Positions 45,439 to 55,145 are shown, numbered from the stretch's first letter. The stretch: 64,000 nucleotides of DNA from Halobacillus sp. A1 (GCF_024189295.1 NZ_JAIZEN010000001.1:556971-620970); one strand, 5' to 3'. Notes: generated by a model not told the origin, from the letters alone. Program-made: numbers and translations.

Positions 45439-46455
45439 TTATTTCGTAAGTAAATCAGGCTGTTCTTTAATCGGCGTCCTATCCTCAATTTCGTCATTAT
45501 ACAAATGGCAGGCTACAAAGTGATTATGATCGACTTCCTGCCATACAGGTGTGATTTCCGAACAGGCTTTCATAGCCATTGGACAGCGAGTCCTGAACAC
45601 GCATCCGCTCGGCGGGTCGATCGGACTTGGGATTTCTCCTTCGATGATAACCTGCTCACGACTGTCCTCAATATCCGGATCAGGAATCGGGATCGCTGAT
45701 AAAAGAGCCTGAGTGTAAGGGTGGAGCGGTTTATCATAGAGCTCTTCACTGCTGGTCAGTTCGACCATATGCCCTAAATACATGACTCCAATACGATCGG
45801 AAATATGCTGGACCATAGATAGGTCATGGGCAATGAATAGATAGGTCAGACCCTTTTCTTCCTGAAGCCTTTCTAATAGATTGACCACCTGGGCTTGTAC
45901 GGAGACGTCCAGAGCGGAAATAGGTTCATCGGCGATAATCAAATCTGGATCAAGTGCAAGTGCCCTTGCGATACCGATACGCTGCCGCTGGCCACCGCTG
46001 AATTCGTGGGGGTAGCGGTTGGCGTGATCGCGGTTCAGGCCGACTTCTTCAAGAAGTTCATACACTCTAGCCATACGTTCTTTTTCTGATTTGTAGAGTT
46101 TGTGGACAACCATAGGTTCAGAGATAATATCTGCAACAGTGGATCTTGGATTCAAAGAAGCATATGGATCCTGAAAAATCATTTGCAGCTGTCTTTTTAA
46201 CTGAAAGTCTTCCTTTTCTGAAAGGTGATGGACATCTTTATCATTGAAGAGGACCTGGCCCTCAGTCCTGTTGTACAAGTTCATAATCGTTCGACCTGTC
46301 GTAGATTTACCGCACCCTGATTCTCCCACGAGTCCGAAAGTTTCGCCTTTGTAGATGTCAAAACTAACTCCGTCTACTGCTTTTAACGTTTTGCCTTTTC
46401 CTAGATTAAAATGCTTTTTCAAGTTACGGACTTGCAGAGTTTTTTCTTCTTTCAT
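45439..46455 (-). CDS. ykfD: oligopeptide ABC transporter ATP-binding protein, YkfD
   Basis: A 338-residue ABC ATPase of the OppF/DppF type. Walker A is GESGCGKST, the signature is FSGGQRQRIGIARAL, Walker B LIIADEPISALD; the C-terminal extension with CVFRTRCPMAMKACSE carries the cysteine motif of peptide importers. The ATG at 46455 is used because GGAGGAATAGTG lies directly before it; an upstream start would overlap ykfC. It is last in dppABCDE-ykfABCD, as in B. subtilis, and gives the second ATPase that pairs with DppD. Confidence 0.92.
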   Translation of the reverse strand: MKEEKTLQVRNLKKHFNLGKGKTLKAVDGVSFDIYKGETFGLVGESGCGKSTTGRTIMNLYNRTEGQVLFNDKDVHHLSEKEDFQLKRQLQMIFQDPYASLNPRSTVADIISEPMVVHKLYKSEKERMARVYELLEEVGLNRDHANRYPHEFSGGQRQRIGIARALALDPDLIIADEPISALDVSVQAQVVNLLERLQEEKGLTYLFIAHDLSMVQHISDRIGVMYLGHMVELTSSEELYDKPLHPYTQALLSAIPIPDPDIEDSREQVIIEGEIPSPIDPPSGCVFRTRCPMAMKACSEITPVWQEVDHNHFVACHLYNDEIEDRTPIKEQPDLLTK

Positions 46456-46457
46456 CA

Positions 46458-47399
46458 CTATTCCTCCGTATCTCTCCAGTAGCGTCTTGCACTGCATAGC
46501 TCGCGGCCGTAAATGGTTCCATTCAATTTGATGATTTCAATGGTTTTTCCGGTTTTAGGGGAATGAATCATTTTTCCATCTCCATAGTAAATACCTACGT
46601 GATGTATGCTGCCTTGACCTTCATCATGGGCAAAAAACAATAAATCACCTGGCTCAATTTCTTCTAGATTTACTTCTATACCTGATAGTGCCTGGTCTGT
46701 GGCATCGCGTGGTATTTCATAGCCGTTCGCTTTATGCATATTGTAGGCAAATCCTGAACAGTCGTAGCCGTAAGAACTCATTCCGCCCCAAAAGTAGGGT
46801 AAATCGACGAACTTCTCACCTTCTTTTAGAATAGCGGCTCCGTCGCCTTTTGGGATATGTTCTTTAGAGGGATAAAGTGAAACATCTAGTTCTAACACAT
46901 ATCCAGTACCATGAGGAGTCCGTACTTTGATGAATTGGCCCTCCTCTGCGAGGGCGGGTAGCGACGTTAAATAGCTGATATCAAACATCGGCTCGCCTTG
47001 GTCGTCTAATAAAAGAGTCGTGTTTTTATTAACAACCGCGACCCCCTGACCAATCCATTGATGCTCAGGAACTTCCTTCAGCTGATTAATTGGAACGTAT
47101 CCAGGATAACCGCGGTCATCCTTTTTGGACGGTTGAGTAGGGATGACGACGCTTGCCCATTTTCCTTCAACGTAATCTACAATTACCTCTTCGCCGTAAA
47201 GAAGCTGGGATTGTATTAAATTATTATCGCTTAAAGCTAAACTTGATTCGTATGTTAGACTGTCGAGCCAATCTTTAATTTTTGTGGGGTTAGAAATGCC
47301 CGGCAAATCAATAGAACGTGGAGCTTCATGTGAAGTCCATACGGTAGCGACCGGAACCTGGACTACCCATGTTGTTCTTGTTGCTTCTGCTTGAGTCAT
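46458..47399 (-). CDS. ykfC: gamma-D-glutamyl-L-amino acid endopeptidase, NlpC/P60 family
   Basis: A 313-residue murein-peptide hydrolase. Two SH3-like parts (WVVQVPVATVWTSHEAPRSI, later KVRTPHGTGYVLELDVS) come before an NlpC/P60 domain with catalytic cysteine in YDCSGFAYNMHKANGYEIP and histidine in SIHHVGIYYGDGKMIHSP. There is no signal peptide, so it works in the cytosol on imported peptides, cutting L-Ala-gamma-D-Glu from the diamino acid. Products go to YkfB. It lies 2 bases before ykfD, 23 after ykfB. Confidence 0.93.
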   Translation of the reverse strand: MTQAEATRTTWVVQVPVATVWTSHEAPRSIDLPGISNPTKIKDWLDSLTYESSLALSDNNLIQSQLLYGEEVIVDYVEGKWASVVIPTQPSKKDDRGYPGYVPINQLKEVPEHQWIGQGVAVVNKNTTLLLDDQGEPMFDISYLTSLPALAEEGQFIKVRTPHGTGYVLELDVSLYPSKEHIPKGDGAAILKEGEKFVDLPYFWGGMSSYGYDCSGFAYNMHKANGYEIPRDATDQALSGIEVNLEEIEPGDLLFFAHDEGQGSIHHVGIYYGDGKMIHSPKTGKTIEIIKLNGTIYGRELCSARRYWRDTEE

Positions 47400-47422
47400 G
47401 ATTGATTTCCTCCTTCTTAATG

Positions 47423-48517
47423 TTACGAAAGCATATGTTCTATATCAATCCCTATAATCCCTAAGCCCGGTTCACTACCAAAAGTCATATTACGTCCATT
47501 ATATTGAACGCCTCCATGTAACGGGTCTTTCGAAAGCATGAGAGGCGCGTCGAAGTCAAATCTCGTAATATTTTTTTGACTGGCTGCAAAATGAGCGGCC
47601 GCAGTTATTCCAAGCTTTGTTTCTATCATACTTCCTACCATGCATGGTATTCCGTATGCTTCTGCAAGCTGATTAATTTTCAAAGCTTGATGAATACCGC
47701 CCGCCTTCATCAGCTTGATATTGATCAGGTCTGCGCTCTTAGTCTCTAACACTTTCTTTGCGTCTTGTGGAGTAAAAACACTTTCATCAGCCATAATTGG
47801 TGTAGACGTATGATCAGTAACTTGTTTTAAGGCATCGATGTCATAAGCTGCGACCGGCTGCTCAACGAGTTCAATATTCAATTCCATCTGTTCCATTTTC
47901 CGAATAGCATGAACAGCTTCTTTAGCTGTCCACCCCTGATTGGCATCCAGGCGGATCGTAGGAGCAGGTCCTATTTTCTCTCGTATGGCAGTAATTCGCT
48001 GAATGTCTTTTTCGATGTCATCTTTTCCTACCTTAATCTTCAAAACATTGAAACCGTTCTTGATGTATTGCTCAGCGTCAATAGCCATTTGCTCAGGATC
48101 ATTTACACTGACTGTATAATCGGTTTCCAGCTCATTGCGGTAACCCCCTAAAAATTGAAAGAGGGGGAGGGTGCTTTTTTGAGATAAACAATCGTATAAA
48201 GCCATGTCAACAGCTGCTTTTGCACTAGTATTTCCGACTGCTGAACGATGAAGACTTTCAAACAATTTTTCTCTTTCAAATAGTGTCTTCCCCAAAATAG
48301 CGGGTTTTAAAATACTTTCCACCATATATTTGATGCTCTCGGCACTTTCCCCAGTGATGACATGAGTAGGAGGAGCTTCTCCCCATCCAACAGTTCCATC
48401 TGTACAAGTCACTTTGACGTATAGAGACTCAGCAACGGTGACCGTTCTGAGGGCTGTTTTAAAAGGGGTGTGTAATGGGACGGTGACAGGGTATGTATCA
48501 ATCGATTGAATCATCAT
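47423..48517 (-). CDS. ykfB: L-Ala-D/L-Glu epimerase
   Basis: A 364-residue enolase-superfamily enzyme. It epimerises L-Ala-D-Glu to L-Ala-L-Glu so that normal peptidases can use it. The acid/base lysine motif is LKIKVGKDD, metal ligands lie in IRLDANQGW, IELVEQP and IMADESVFT, the second lysine in INIKLMKAGG, and the end motif is FDFDAPLMLSKDP. Length and order are standard. It begins near ATGATG at 48517 or 48514 with GAAAGGATG upstream. Confidence 0.93.
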   Translation of the reverse strand: MMIQSIDTYPVTVPLHTPFKTALRTVTVAESLYVKVTCTDGTVGWGEAPPTHVITGESAESIKYMVESILKPAILGKTLFEREKLFESLHRSAVGNTSAKAAVDMALYDCLSQKSTLPLFQFLGGYRNELETDYTVSVNDPEQMAIDAEQYIKNGFNVLKIKVGKDDIEKDIQRITAIREKIGPAPTIRLDANQGWTAKEAVHAIRKMEQMELNIELVEQPVAAYDIDALKQVTDHTSTPIMADESVFTPQDAKKVLETKSADLINIKLMKAGGIHQALKINQLAEAYGIPCMVGSMIETKLGITAAAHFAASQKNITRFDFDAPLMLSKDPLHGGVQYNGRNMTFGSEPGLGIIGIDIEHMLS

Positions 48518-48538
48518 AGTCGTTCATCCTTTCCTGAC

Positions 48539-49459
48539 TTACGAAACTCCTGGCTGAATCACCAACGTTTTTGAGAAACTGGATAATCTGGCTTTCGTCC
48601 CTAAAGGGATGGCGAAATGAGGGAGGCAGTGGCCGATTTTGAAGCCCGAAACAACGGGTTTTTCTAAATGTGCCAGGTAATGATGGAGGACTTGCTCCAG
48701 GCTCAAAGACTCATTCCGTTTTTTGGGCTGCGAATCTTTGAAATCTCCGATAACGATCCCTGCAGCATCTTCAAGTTTCCCTGATAACTGAAGCTGACTT
48801 AAGAAAGAGTCAATGCGGTAAGGTTCTTCTCCGATATCTTCTATAAACAGTAATTTATTTTTCGTGTTCAATTCATAATCAGATCCTATGGAATTGACGA
48901 GCAGCGAAAGGTTTCCGCCAACCAATCTACCTTCTGCTTCACCTTCTGAAATGACGTGAAGCGGTGATATGTCCTGTGTGTAGTTTAAGGTTACAGGCTG
49001 GAAAAGTTGATGAAACATGGACTTTGAAAAGTCGTCGAAATCATCTTTTCCTATATCAGAACTAAGCATAGGACCGTGAAAGGTGACAAGCCCTGAATTT
49101 TGTCGGATCGCTGTATGTAAGTATGTTAGATCACTATATCCCCAGAAAATTTTCGGGTGCTTTTTGATTAACTTGTAATCTATAGAGTCAGCGATTCTTC
49201 CTGTTCCATAGCCTCCGCCAGCGCAAATAATCGCATCCACATCGCGATCTGCAAACATCATATGTAAATCGTTTAACCGCTGTTCATCAGTACCTGCTAA
49301 ATATCCATAAGTACAGGAAACATGGGGAGCTACCTTCACATGTAACCCCAGTTCATTTAAAAAGGGAATCGCTCGCTGTAAGTGATTTAAATCTGGAGGA
49401 CTTGCGGGTGCTATTACTCCAACAGTCTGCCCTGGTTGTAACCGGTTAGGATATATCAT
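48539..49459 (-). CDS. ykfA: LD-carboxypeptidase, peptidase family S66
   Basis: A 306-residue S66 peptidase acting on tetrapeptides of murein origin. Motifs are VGVIAPASPPDLNHL, ICAGGGYGTGRIADSIDY and, with the nucleophilic serine, KIFWGYSDLTYLHTAI; the Glu and His of the triad are in LLFIEDIGEEPYRID and IGHCLPHFAIPLG. The ATG at 49459 has AAAGGAAG 9 bases upstream; an in-frame ATG 27 bases earlier has none. No signal peptide. First gene of the ykf part, separated from dppE by a terminator. Confidence 0.92.
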   Translation of the reverse strand: MIYPNRLQPGQTVGVIAPASPPDLNHLQRAIPFLNELGLHVKVAPHVSCTYGYLAGTDEQRLNDLHMMFADRDVDAIICAGGGYGTGRIADSIDYKLIKKHPKIFWGYSDLTYLHTAIRQNSGLVTFHGPMLSSDIGKDDFDDFSKSMFHQLFQPVTLNYTQDISPLHVISEGEAEGRLVGGNLSLLVNSIGSDYELNTKNKLLFIEDIGEEPYRIDSFLSQLQLSGKLEDAAGIVIGDFKDSQPKKRNESLSLEQVLHHYLAHLEKPVVSGFKIGHCLPHFAIPLGTKARLSSFSKTLVIQPGVS

Positions 49460-49494
49460 GTTTTGTACTTCCTTTCTTATAAGCAATGGTAAGC

Positions 49495-49647
49495 TTAGAT
49501 ACTGGTATTTAGAGAGTTATGTAATGGTATGATAGAATTCGAACTTCCGTTACTTGGCAAAGCAAGATAAGTTTCGGCGAACGCCCCTGGAAAGCCAAAG
49601 GTATTACCTGCCCTTCTATCGAAAGCAGATGGACCGCCAACTACCAT
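49495..49647 (-). other. possible small ORF in the dppE-ykfA spacer
   Basis: A 50-codon frame reads MVVGGPSAFDRRAGNTFGFP, then GAFAETYLALPSNGSS, ending at TAA 49495. The composition is protein-like, but no ribosome site is seen and the frame stays open upstream into the hairpin. It may be a remnant or a leader between terminator and ykfA. I recognise no family. Confidence 0.3.
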
Positions 49648-49660
49648 AACTACAGGCAGC

Positions 49661-49706
49661 TTATAAAAAAGAAGGGGAACCCATACATTTGTATGGGTTC
49701 TCTTCT
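49661..49706 (-). terminator. terminator between dppE and ykfA
   Basis: On the minus strand GAACCCATACA pairs with TGTATGGGTTC (49677-49687 and 49690-49700), extended by AGAAG/CTTCT, followed by a run of T at 49661-49669. It comes 8 bases after the dppE stop, so expression drops before the ykf genes or partial readthrough sets their level. Confidence 0.88.
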
Positions 49707-49714
49707 CTAAATGT

Positions 49715-51346
49715 TTATTCTTTCGTAGCCCACTTCAGTTCTAGATAGCCGACGGGATGTCGGACGATACCATCCACATTGTCTTTTTGTAAGAACACTT
49801 GATTGTAGAAATGAATTGGGAAGATCGGCATTTCTTCGAATAAGATTTGTTCAGCTTCGTACATGTGCTGGAAACGCTGTTCTTCATCTGTTTCTTCTTT
49901 AGCTTGAGCGATTAAATTGTCGTATTCTTTATTAGACCAACCTGTACGGTTCATAGAAGAGTCAGTCGTGAAGCTCTCTAAAAAGTTGATCGGGTCAGCA
50001 TAATCAGCCAGAAAAGAGCTGCGGGAGAATTGGTGCTCAAGCGCTTTTTGATCTTCGAGGAAAACATTCCACTCCGTATTTTCTAAACTAACATCTACCC
50101 CTAAGTTTTGACTGTACATTTCTTGCATGGACTCAGCGATACTTTTGTTGGTATCATCCGTGTTGTAGGATAGAGTAACTTCTGGAAGTTCATCGTATCC
50201 TTCTTCTTCCTTACCTTCCTCCAGCAGTTGTTTTGCTTCTTCAGCGTCGTATTGAACGAGGTCACCGCTTTCTTCTCGGAAGTCATTGCCGTTCGCATCA
50301 TTGAAACCTGGTGAAACAAATCCTCTTGCAGGCTCTTCACCCATTTTTGTTACATAGTTTACGATATCTTCTTGGTTGATAGCTAATGCGAACGCTTTAC
50401 GGATTTTTTCATTTTGGAACGGTTCTTCTTCCACATTAAAGCGATAGAACTGGGTGCCTGCTTGATCTTCGATGGTCACTTCATCACTTTCCAGCAACTC
50501 TTCTGCTGAATCTGAAGGGATTTCAGAGTTATCAAGGTCTCCGCTATCATATAATTGATACTCTGTGTTTGAATCATCGACCATAGCAAAATGCACTTCT
50601 TCTAATTGTACGGTCTCTGCATCCCAGTATTCCTCATTTTTTTCTAACACCATTTCGTTATCATGTTCCCACTCTGTAAGAGAGAACGGACCGTTTCCTA
50701 CGAAGCTCTCAGCTTCTGTGAACCATTCTTCATCTTCTTCCGCAACCTCTTTATTGATAGGGAAGAAGGCAGGGTTTGATATGATGTTCAAAAAGTAGTT
50801 TGTCGGAGCAGTAAGGGTGACGTGCAATTCTTTATCGTCTACAGCCTCAACCATGACATCATCAGCTGATCCCTCTCCGTTGTTGAATTCTTCTCCACCT
50901 TCAATGAAATAACCGAGGAAGGCAGCGGCGGAAGCTGTTTCAGGATCCAGAAGCCTTTTCCAAGCAAATTCAAAATCTTCAGCTGAAACATCGTCTCCGT
51001 TCGACCACTTGGCATCCTCTCTTATGGTGAACGTATATTCCGTTCCATCTTCAGAAACTTCGATGTTTTCTGCAGTAGCTTCTTCAGGCTCATGCTCCTG
51101 ACTTAATCGGGTCATGCCTTCCATCAAGTTGTTCAACACGTTCCAGGAAGCAGCATCAAAACCGATGGGAGGATCCAGTGAGGTTGGCTCTGCTCCATTA
51201 TTCATGCGAAGGACGGATGAATCTTCACTGGTCGATTCCTCTCCATCTTCACCTCCTCCTTCTTCACCGGCATTTTCATCTGCTGTACAAGCTGCAAGAA
51301 CAACGACTAACAAAATTCCTAGTAATACGGTTAACCACTTTTTCAT
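49715..51346 (-). CDS. dppE: dipeptide-binding lipoprotein DppE
   Basis: A 543-residue peptide-binding protein of family 5. The signal MKKWLTVLLGILLVVVLAAC ends in the lipidated cysteine 20, then a Glu/Gly/Ser-rich linker. Typical segments are NNGAEPTSLDPPIGFDAASW, YTFTIREDAKWSNGDDVSAE, GNGPFSLTEWEHDNEMVLEK and FHMYEAEQILFEEMPIFPIH-like end. The ATG at 51346 has GGAAGGGG upstream. The protein is very acidic, as expected for a surface protein in salt. It captures di- and murein tripeptides for DppBCD. Confidence 0.93.
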   Translation of the reverse strand: MKKWLTVLLGILLVVVLAACTADENAGEEGGGEDGEESTSEDSSVLRMNNGAEPTSLDPPIGFDAASWNVLNNLMEGMTRLSQEHEPEEATAENIEVSEDGTEYTFTIREDAKWSNGDDVSAEDFEFAWKRLLDPETASAAAFLGYFIEGGEEFNNGEGSADDVMVEAVDDKELHVTLTAPTNYFLNIISNPAFFPINKEVAEEDEEWFTEAESFVGNGPFSLTEWEHDNEMVLEKNEEYWDAETVQLEEVHFAMVDDSNTEYQLYDSGDLDNSEIPSDSAEELLESDEVTIEDQAGTQFYRFNVEEEPFQNEKIRKAFALAINQEDIVNYVTKMGEEPARGFVSPGFNDANGNDFREESGDLVQYDAEEAKQLLEEGKEEEGYDELPEVTLSYNTDDTNKSIAESMQEMYSQNLGVDVSLENTEWNVFLEDQKALEHQFSRSSFLADYADPINFLESFTTDSSMNRTGWSNKEYDNLIAQAKEETDEEQRFQHMYEAEQILFEEMPIFPIHFYNQVFLQKDNVDGIVRHPVGYLELKWATKE

Positions 51347-51382
51347 TTCTTTTACCCCTTCCATTATGTATTGAAGAAATCT

Positions 51383-52381
51383 TTATAAAGATGAAGCTAT
51401 ATATTTTTTAGCCCTTTCATCCTGGAGCCAGCAGTCAACCGCGTGGGTTTGACTCAACTCTGTTTGAAAGGGATAAATACGGGAACACACTTCCATTGCA
51501 TTTGGACATCTGGCTGTAAATGGGCACCCATCTGGAGGAGCAAATAAATCTGGAGGAGTACCATCGATAGGTATAAGCTTTTCGCCTTTTTGATCGAGGC
51601 GGGGGACTGAATTCAGCAGCCCTTGAGTATAGGGGTGATTAGGATGGTAAAATATTTCCTGGCGCGTACCTGTTTCAATGACTTTTCCTGCATACATGAC
51701 GGCTATTCTATTCGCCACCTTAGCTACGATACCTAAATCATGAGTGATAAGGATAATGGACACGCCGGTTTCACGCTGGATTTTCTGGAACAATTGCAAA
51801 ATTTGTGCTTGAATCGTGACATCGAGTGCTGTAGTCGGTTCATCTGCGATCAATAACTCCGGCTCGCAAATCAGAGCCATAGCAATGACGATTCGCTGTC
51901 TCATTCCTCCGCTGAATTGGTGAGGGTACTGCTTCATCCTCTCATCAGGATTAGGAATGCCGACGAGATTCAGCATGTCGATCGCATGATGATTCGCTTG
52001 CTTTGCGGAAATTTTGCGATGCTGCTTTATTCCCTCAGTCAACTGATCACCGATCGTGAGGGTAGGGTTCAAGGCAGTCATCGGGTCCTGAAAAATCATT
52101 GATATATCAACACCTCGGATTTTCCTGACCTCTTTATTGGAAAGCTTCGTCATATCTTTTCCTTTAAAGTGGATGGATCCTTGTTTAATCTTGCCTGGGG
52201 GTGAAGGGATGAGCTTCATGATACTGTTAGCTGTTACGCTTTTTCCACAACCTGATTCACCCACGATGGCGAGCGTTTCCCCTCTATACAATTCCAAATT
52301 CACTCCGCGGACAGCTTGCACCTCTCCACCGTAAGTAACAAAGGATATGTGGAGGTCTTTTATGTCGAGAATTTTATCCAT
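51383..52381 (-). CDS. dppD: dipeptide ABC transporter ATP-binding protein DppD
   Basis: A 332-residue ABC ATPase of the OppD/DppD type: Walker A GESGCGKSVTANSIMKL, signature FSGGMRQRIVIAMALI, Walker B LLIADEPTTALDVT, and the C-terminal CPFTARCPNAMEVCSRI cysteine motif. It powers import through DppBC together with YkfD at the end of the operon. AGGAGATAATTG precedes the ATG; dppC lies 4 bases upstream. Confidence 0.94.
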   Translation of the reverse strand: MDKILDIKDLHISFVTYGGEVQAVRGVNLELYRGETLAIVGESGCGKSVTANSIMKLIPSPPGKIKQGSIHFKGKDMTKLSNKEVRKIRGVDISMIFQDPMTALNPTLTIGDQLTEGIKQHRKISAKQANHHAIDMLNLVGIPNPDERMKQYPHQFSGGMRQRIVIAMALICEPELLIADEPTTALDVTIQAQILQLFQKIQRETGVSIILITHDLGIVAKVANRIAVMYAGKVIETGTRQEIFYHPNHPYTQGLLNSVPRLDQKGEKLIPIDGTPPDLFAPPDGCPFTARCPNAMEVCSRIYPFQTELSQTHAVDCWLQDERAKKYIASSL

Positions 52382-52385
52382 TCAA

Positions 52386-53345
52386 TTATCTCCTTAATTT
52401 AGGGTCTAGTGCGTCTTGAAGTCCATCGCCTAACACATTGAAAGCAAACATAGTAGCTGATATGAAAAATGCAGGGAAGAATAAACGCCACCAATGTCCT
52501 GATAATATGGTCCCTAAAGCATCGTTTGCCATCACTCCCCAGCTTGCGAACGGGGATTGTATGCCAAGTCCTAGAAAGCTGAGAAAGGCTTCAGCGAAGA
52601 TGGCAGTCGGCACAGTAAGTGTCATCTGGACAATGATGGGTCCCATCGTATTAGGAAGCAAGTTTTTACGAATGATTCTCTTTGTTTTGGCTCCGAAAGA
52701 TTGAGAAGCAAGTACGAATTCATTATGTTTGATTTGAAGCACCTGACCTCTCACTATTCGTGCCATTCCTACCCAGCCAGTTACTGTTAAGGCAATAATG
52801 ATTGTAAGCAGGCTCGGCCCCAATACGACTAAAAGTAAAATGACGACTAGTAAGTAGGGTAGTCCGTATAAGATTTCGATGATCCGCATCATGACATTAT
52901 CAGTGCGGCCGCCTTTATAACCCGATATTCCTCCGTATGTAATACCGATAAAGAAGTCTATGAAGGCTGCCATCAATCCGACGAATAAGGAAATGCGGGC
53001 TCCATACCAAGTCCGAGTGAAAACATCTCGTCCAAGATCGTCAGTGCCGAACCAGTGAGTCATTGAAGGAGACTGGTTTTGATTAGAAAGTACTTGCTCA
53101 GATACAGAATGTGGAGATAAAACCGGGCCGAATATGGCCATTATTCCTAGGAACACCAGAAAGAAAAAGCCGGACATGGCTAATTTGTTCTTCTTCAACC
53201 TTCTCCAGGCATCTTGCCAGTAAGAGAGAGAGGGGCGAACTACAAGTTCAGCCTGTTGTTCATCTTTTTCTTTCGGTTTAAACCATTCATCAGGAACCTC
53301 GTGGTGGTGAGTCTCTTTTTCTCGAGCGGCAGGAAGCATGGTCAT
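52386..53345 (-). CDS. dppC: dipeptide ABC transporter permease DppC
   Basis: A 319-residue inner-membrane permease. A 50-residue cytosolic N-terminus is followed by six helices; the segment HWFGTDDLGRDVFTRTWYGA is the hallmark of OppC/DppC. The EAA-type loop is in VLASQSFGAKTKRIIRKNLL. It overlaps dppB by 4 bases and pairs with it. Confidence 0.94.
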   Translation of the reverse strand: MTMLPAAREKETHHHEVPDEWFKPKEKDEQQAELVVRPSLSYWQDAWRRLKKNKLAMSGFFFLVFLGIMAIFGPVLSPHSVSEQVLSNQNQSPSMTHWFGTDDLGRDVFTRTWYGARISLFVGLMAAFIDFFIGITYGGISGYKGGRTDNVMMRIIEILYGLPYLLVVILLLVVLGPSLLTIIIALTVTGWVGMARIVRGQVLQIKHNEFVLASQSFGAKTKRIIRKNLLPNTMGPIIVQMTLTVPTAIFAEAFLSFLGLGIQSPFASWGVMANDALGTILSGHWWRLFFPAFFISATMFAFNVLGDGLQDALDPKLRR

Positions 53346-54274
53346 CCACCTCCTTCATCGTGTAATTTGATTCTAGGATCCAGCAGCCCGTAAGCGATGT
53401 CCACGAGAAATAACATAAAAACAAGAAATACACTGTAAAATACGGTCGTTCCCATGATTACTGGGTAATCACGCTGATTAATGCTCTCCACGAAATACTT
53501 ACCCATTCCAGGGATGGCAAAGATTTTTTCGATGACGAATGTGCCTGTGAGAATACCTGCCATCAGCGTTCCTAAAATTGTTACAACCGGCATCAGAGCA
53601 TTCCTCAGTGCATGCTTGATGATTACTTTAACCGGCGACAACCCTTTTGCACGAGCGGTTTTAATGTAATCCTGGGTCAACGTTTCCAGCATGCTTGAAC
53701 GGGTGAGACGAGCAATGATTGCCATAGGACCCGTCGCAAGTGCAAGAATGGGAAGAACCATATGAGCAGGAGAGCTCCATGTAGCCGCAGGAAAAATGTC
53801 TAGATTTACGGCAAGCTCTTGAATCAGCAGAGTAGCAAGGACGAAGTTAGGAACTGATATCCCAAGGACAGCGACGGTCATGGCGATATAGTCGATCAGA
53901 CCGTTATGTTTAAGGGCAGCGAATACGCCTAAGGCAATACCCGAGATGACAGCCGTCAGTATCGTCCAAATACCTAACTCTGCTGAAATAGGAAAACCTC
54001 TGCTCAATAAGGAATTCACTGTTTCCGTCGGTTGTTTAATGGAAGGACCAAAATCAAATGTCGCAATAGATTTAAGATAAAGAACGTATTGGACAATCAG
54101 CGGTTCGTCGAGATTGAAGTGAGCTTCTAAGTTCTGCTGAACAGCTTCGTTTGTCGAGCGCTCTTCATTCAAAGGTGAACCAGGCAGTAAGTTCATGAGA
54201 AAAAAAGTAAGAGTGGCGATAATTAAAACAGTGACCACCATTAAAGCGAAACGCTTTAGTATGTATTTTGCCAT
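53342..54274 (-). CDS. dppB: dipeptide ABC transporter permease DppB
   Basis: A 310-residue permease starting MAKYILKRFALMVVTVLIIA, with six helices. TFFLMNLLPGSPLNEER, YIKTARAKGLSPVKVIIKHA (EAA loop) and VIEKIFAIPGMGKYFVESIN are diagnostic of OppB/DppB. It follows dppA by 11 bases and overlaps dppC by 4. Confidence 0.94.
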   Translation of the reverse strand: MAKYILKRFALMVVTVLIIATLTFFLMNLLPGSPLNEERSTNEAVQQNLEAHFNLDEPLIVQYVLYLKSIATFDFGPSIKQPTETVNSLLSRGFPISAELGIWTILTAVISGIALGVFAALKHNGLIDYIAMTVAVLGISVPNFVLATLLIQELAVNLDIFPAATWSSPAHMVLPILALATGPMAIIARLTRSSMLETLTQDYIKTARAKGLSPVKVIIKHALRNALMPVVTILGTLMAGILTGTFVIEKIFAIPGMGKYFVESINQRDYPVIMGTTVFYSVFLVFMLFLVDIAYGLLDPRIKLHDEGGG

Positions 54275-54285
54275 TCGTTCTCCCC

Positions 54286-55110
54286 CTAGTTGAATGTGGT
54301 GCGCATCGCAAGTTCAGTCATGACAAGCATTGCTTGGTACGCTTCTAAAATATCTTTAGCTTTGAAAGCTACGGTCGTCGAGTTTGGTTCTAGTACAGTT
54401 CCAGGCATGAGGCTTGCCCACTCGGCTTGTCCGTAGTTAGCAAACTCTATCCGTAGAGTTGGGGAAGCGGGAGGCGTCAAAGGCTTGGCACTGCTCAGGT
54501 TATGTATTGCTTTCTCAGTTTTGCTTTGTAAAAGTACGCCGGCTTTTTTTGGCGTTAAGGTCTTAACAGCGGATCTGGAAATTGATTCTTTCACTACCGC
54601 AGTCACTATGTTTGGAATGAGTTGTTCAGCCTCATCGGCCACTCGGTCATCTCCTGCTACCATTAGAATAGGAACTTCGTAGTAACCAGCGAGATAAGCA
54701 TTCAAACCCAGCTCTCCAACCGCCACATCATCTATGTAAAAGTTCCGTACGCCGAAGGTCATCGAATGAGACATAACCCCGGGCTGAGCGGCCCGGGCAT
54801 GATAACCGAGAAAAATTGCCCCGTCCCAGGAGGAGTCAAGTCCCTGCATCATCGAAAATGGTTTAACATCCCCCGTAATTAGCTGAGCGTCAGGATAAAG
54901 ATCCTCAACGAGCAAATTGTTCATTTTTGAATGACTATCATTTACAAGTATTTCACTTGCTTGATTAGAGATGGCTGATTCGATGACATAGTTGACTTCA
55001 TCGGTCATCAACTTTCGTCCTCGCGCGTAATTATGTTTAGAAGAGTCGACATAAGAGGCGTCAGGCAATCCCGTAATCCCCTCCATATCGACCGATATGT
55101 AAAGCTTCAT
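54286..55110 (-). CDS. dppA: D-aminopeptidase DppA
   Basis: A 274-residue zinc D-aminopeptidase. It cuts D-Ala-D-Ala and similar dipeptides in the cytosol. Zinc ligands are in KLYISVDMEGITG (Asp8, Glu10), LVNDSHSKMNN (His), FLGYHARAAQPG (His) and GELGLNAY (Glu). The SHSMTFGVRN segment is also conserved. It leads the operon as in B. subtilis. A CodY-like box lies 36 bases upstream of its start, consistent with repression when amino acids are plentiful. Confidence 0.94.
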   Translation of the reverse strand: MKLYISVDMEGITGLPDASYVDSSKHNYARGRKLMTDEVNYVIESAISNQASEILVNDSHSKMNNLLVEDLYPDAQLITGDVKPFSMMQGLDSSWDGAIFLGYHARAAQPGVMSHSMTFGVRNFYIDDVAVGELGLNAYLAGYYEVPILMVAGDDRVADEAEQLIPNIVTAVVKESISRSAVKTLTPKKAGVLLQSKTEKAIHNLSSAKPLTPPASPTLRIEFANYGQAEWASLMPGTVLEPNSTTVAFKAKDILEAYQAMLVMTELAMRTTFN

Positions 55111-55145
55111 CTACTGTCCTCCTTTGATTTGTATGTAAAATTAGT

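Noticed and set aside
45505..45699. short plus-strand frames across the dpp-ykf operon (also 47909, 50565, 51114, 52438, 53481, 54485)
   Set aside because: All are antisense shadows of well-supported minus-strand genes.
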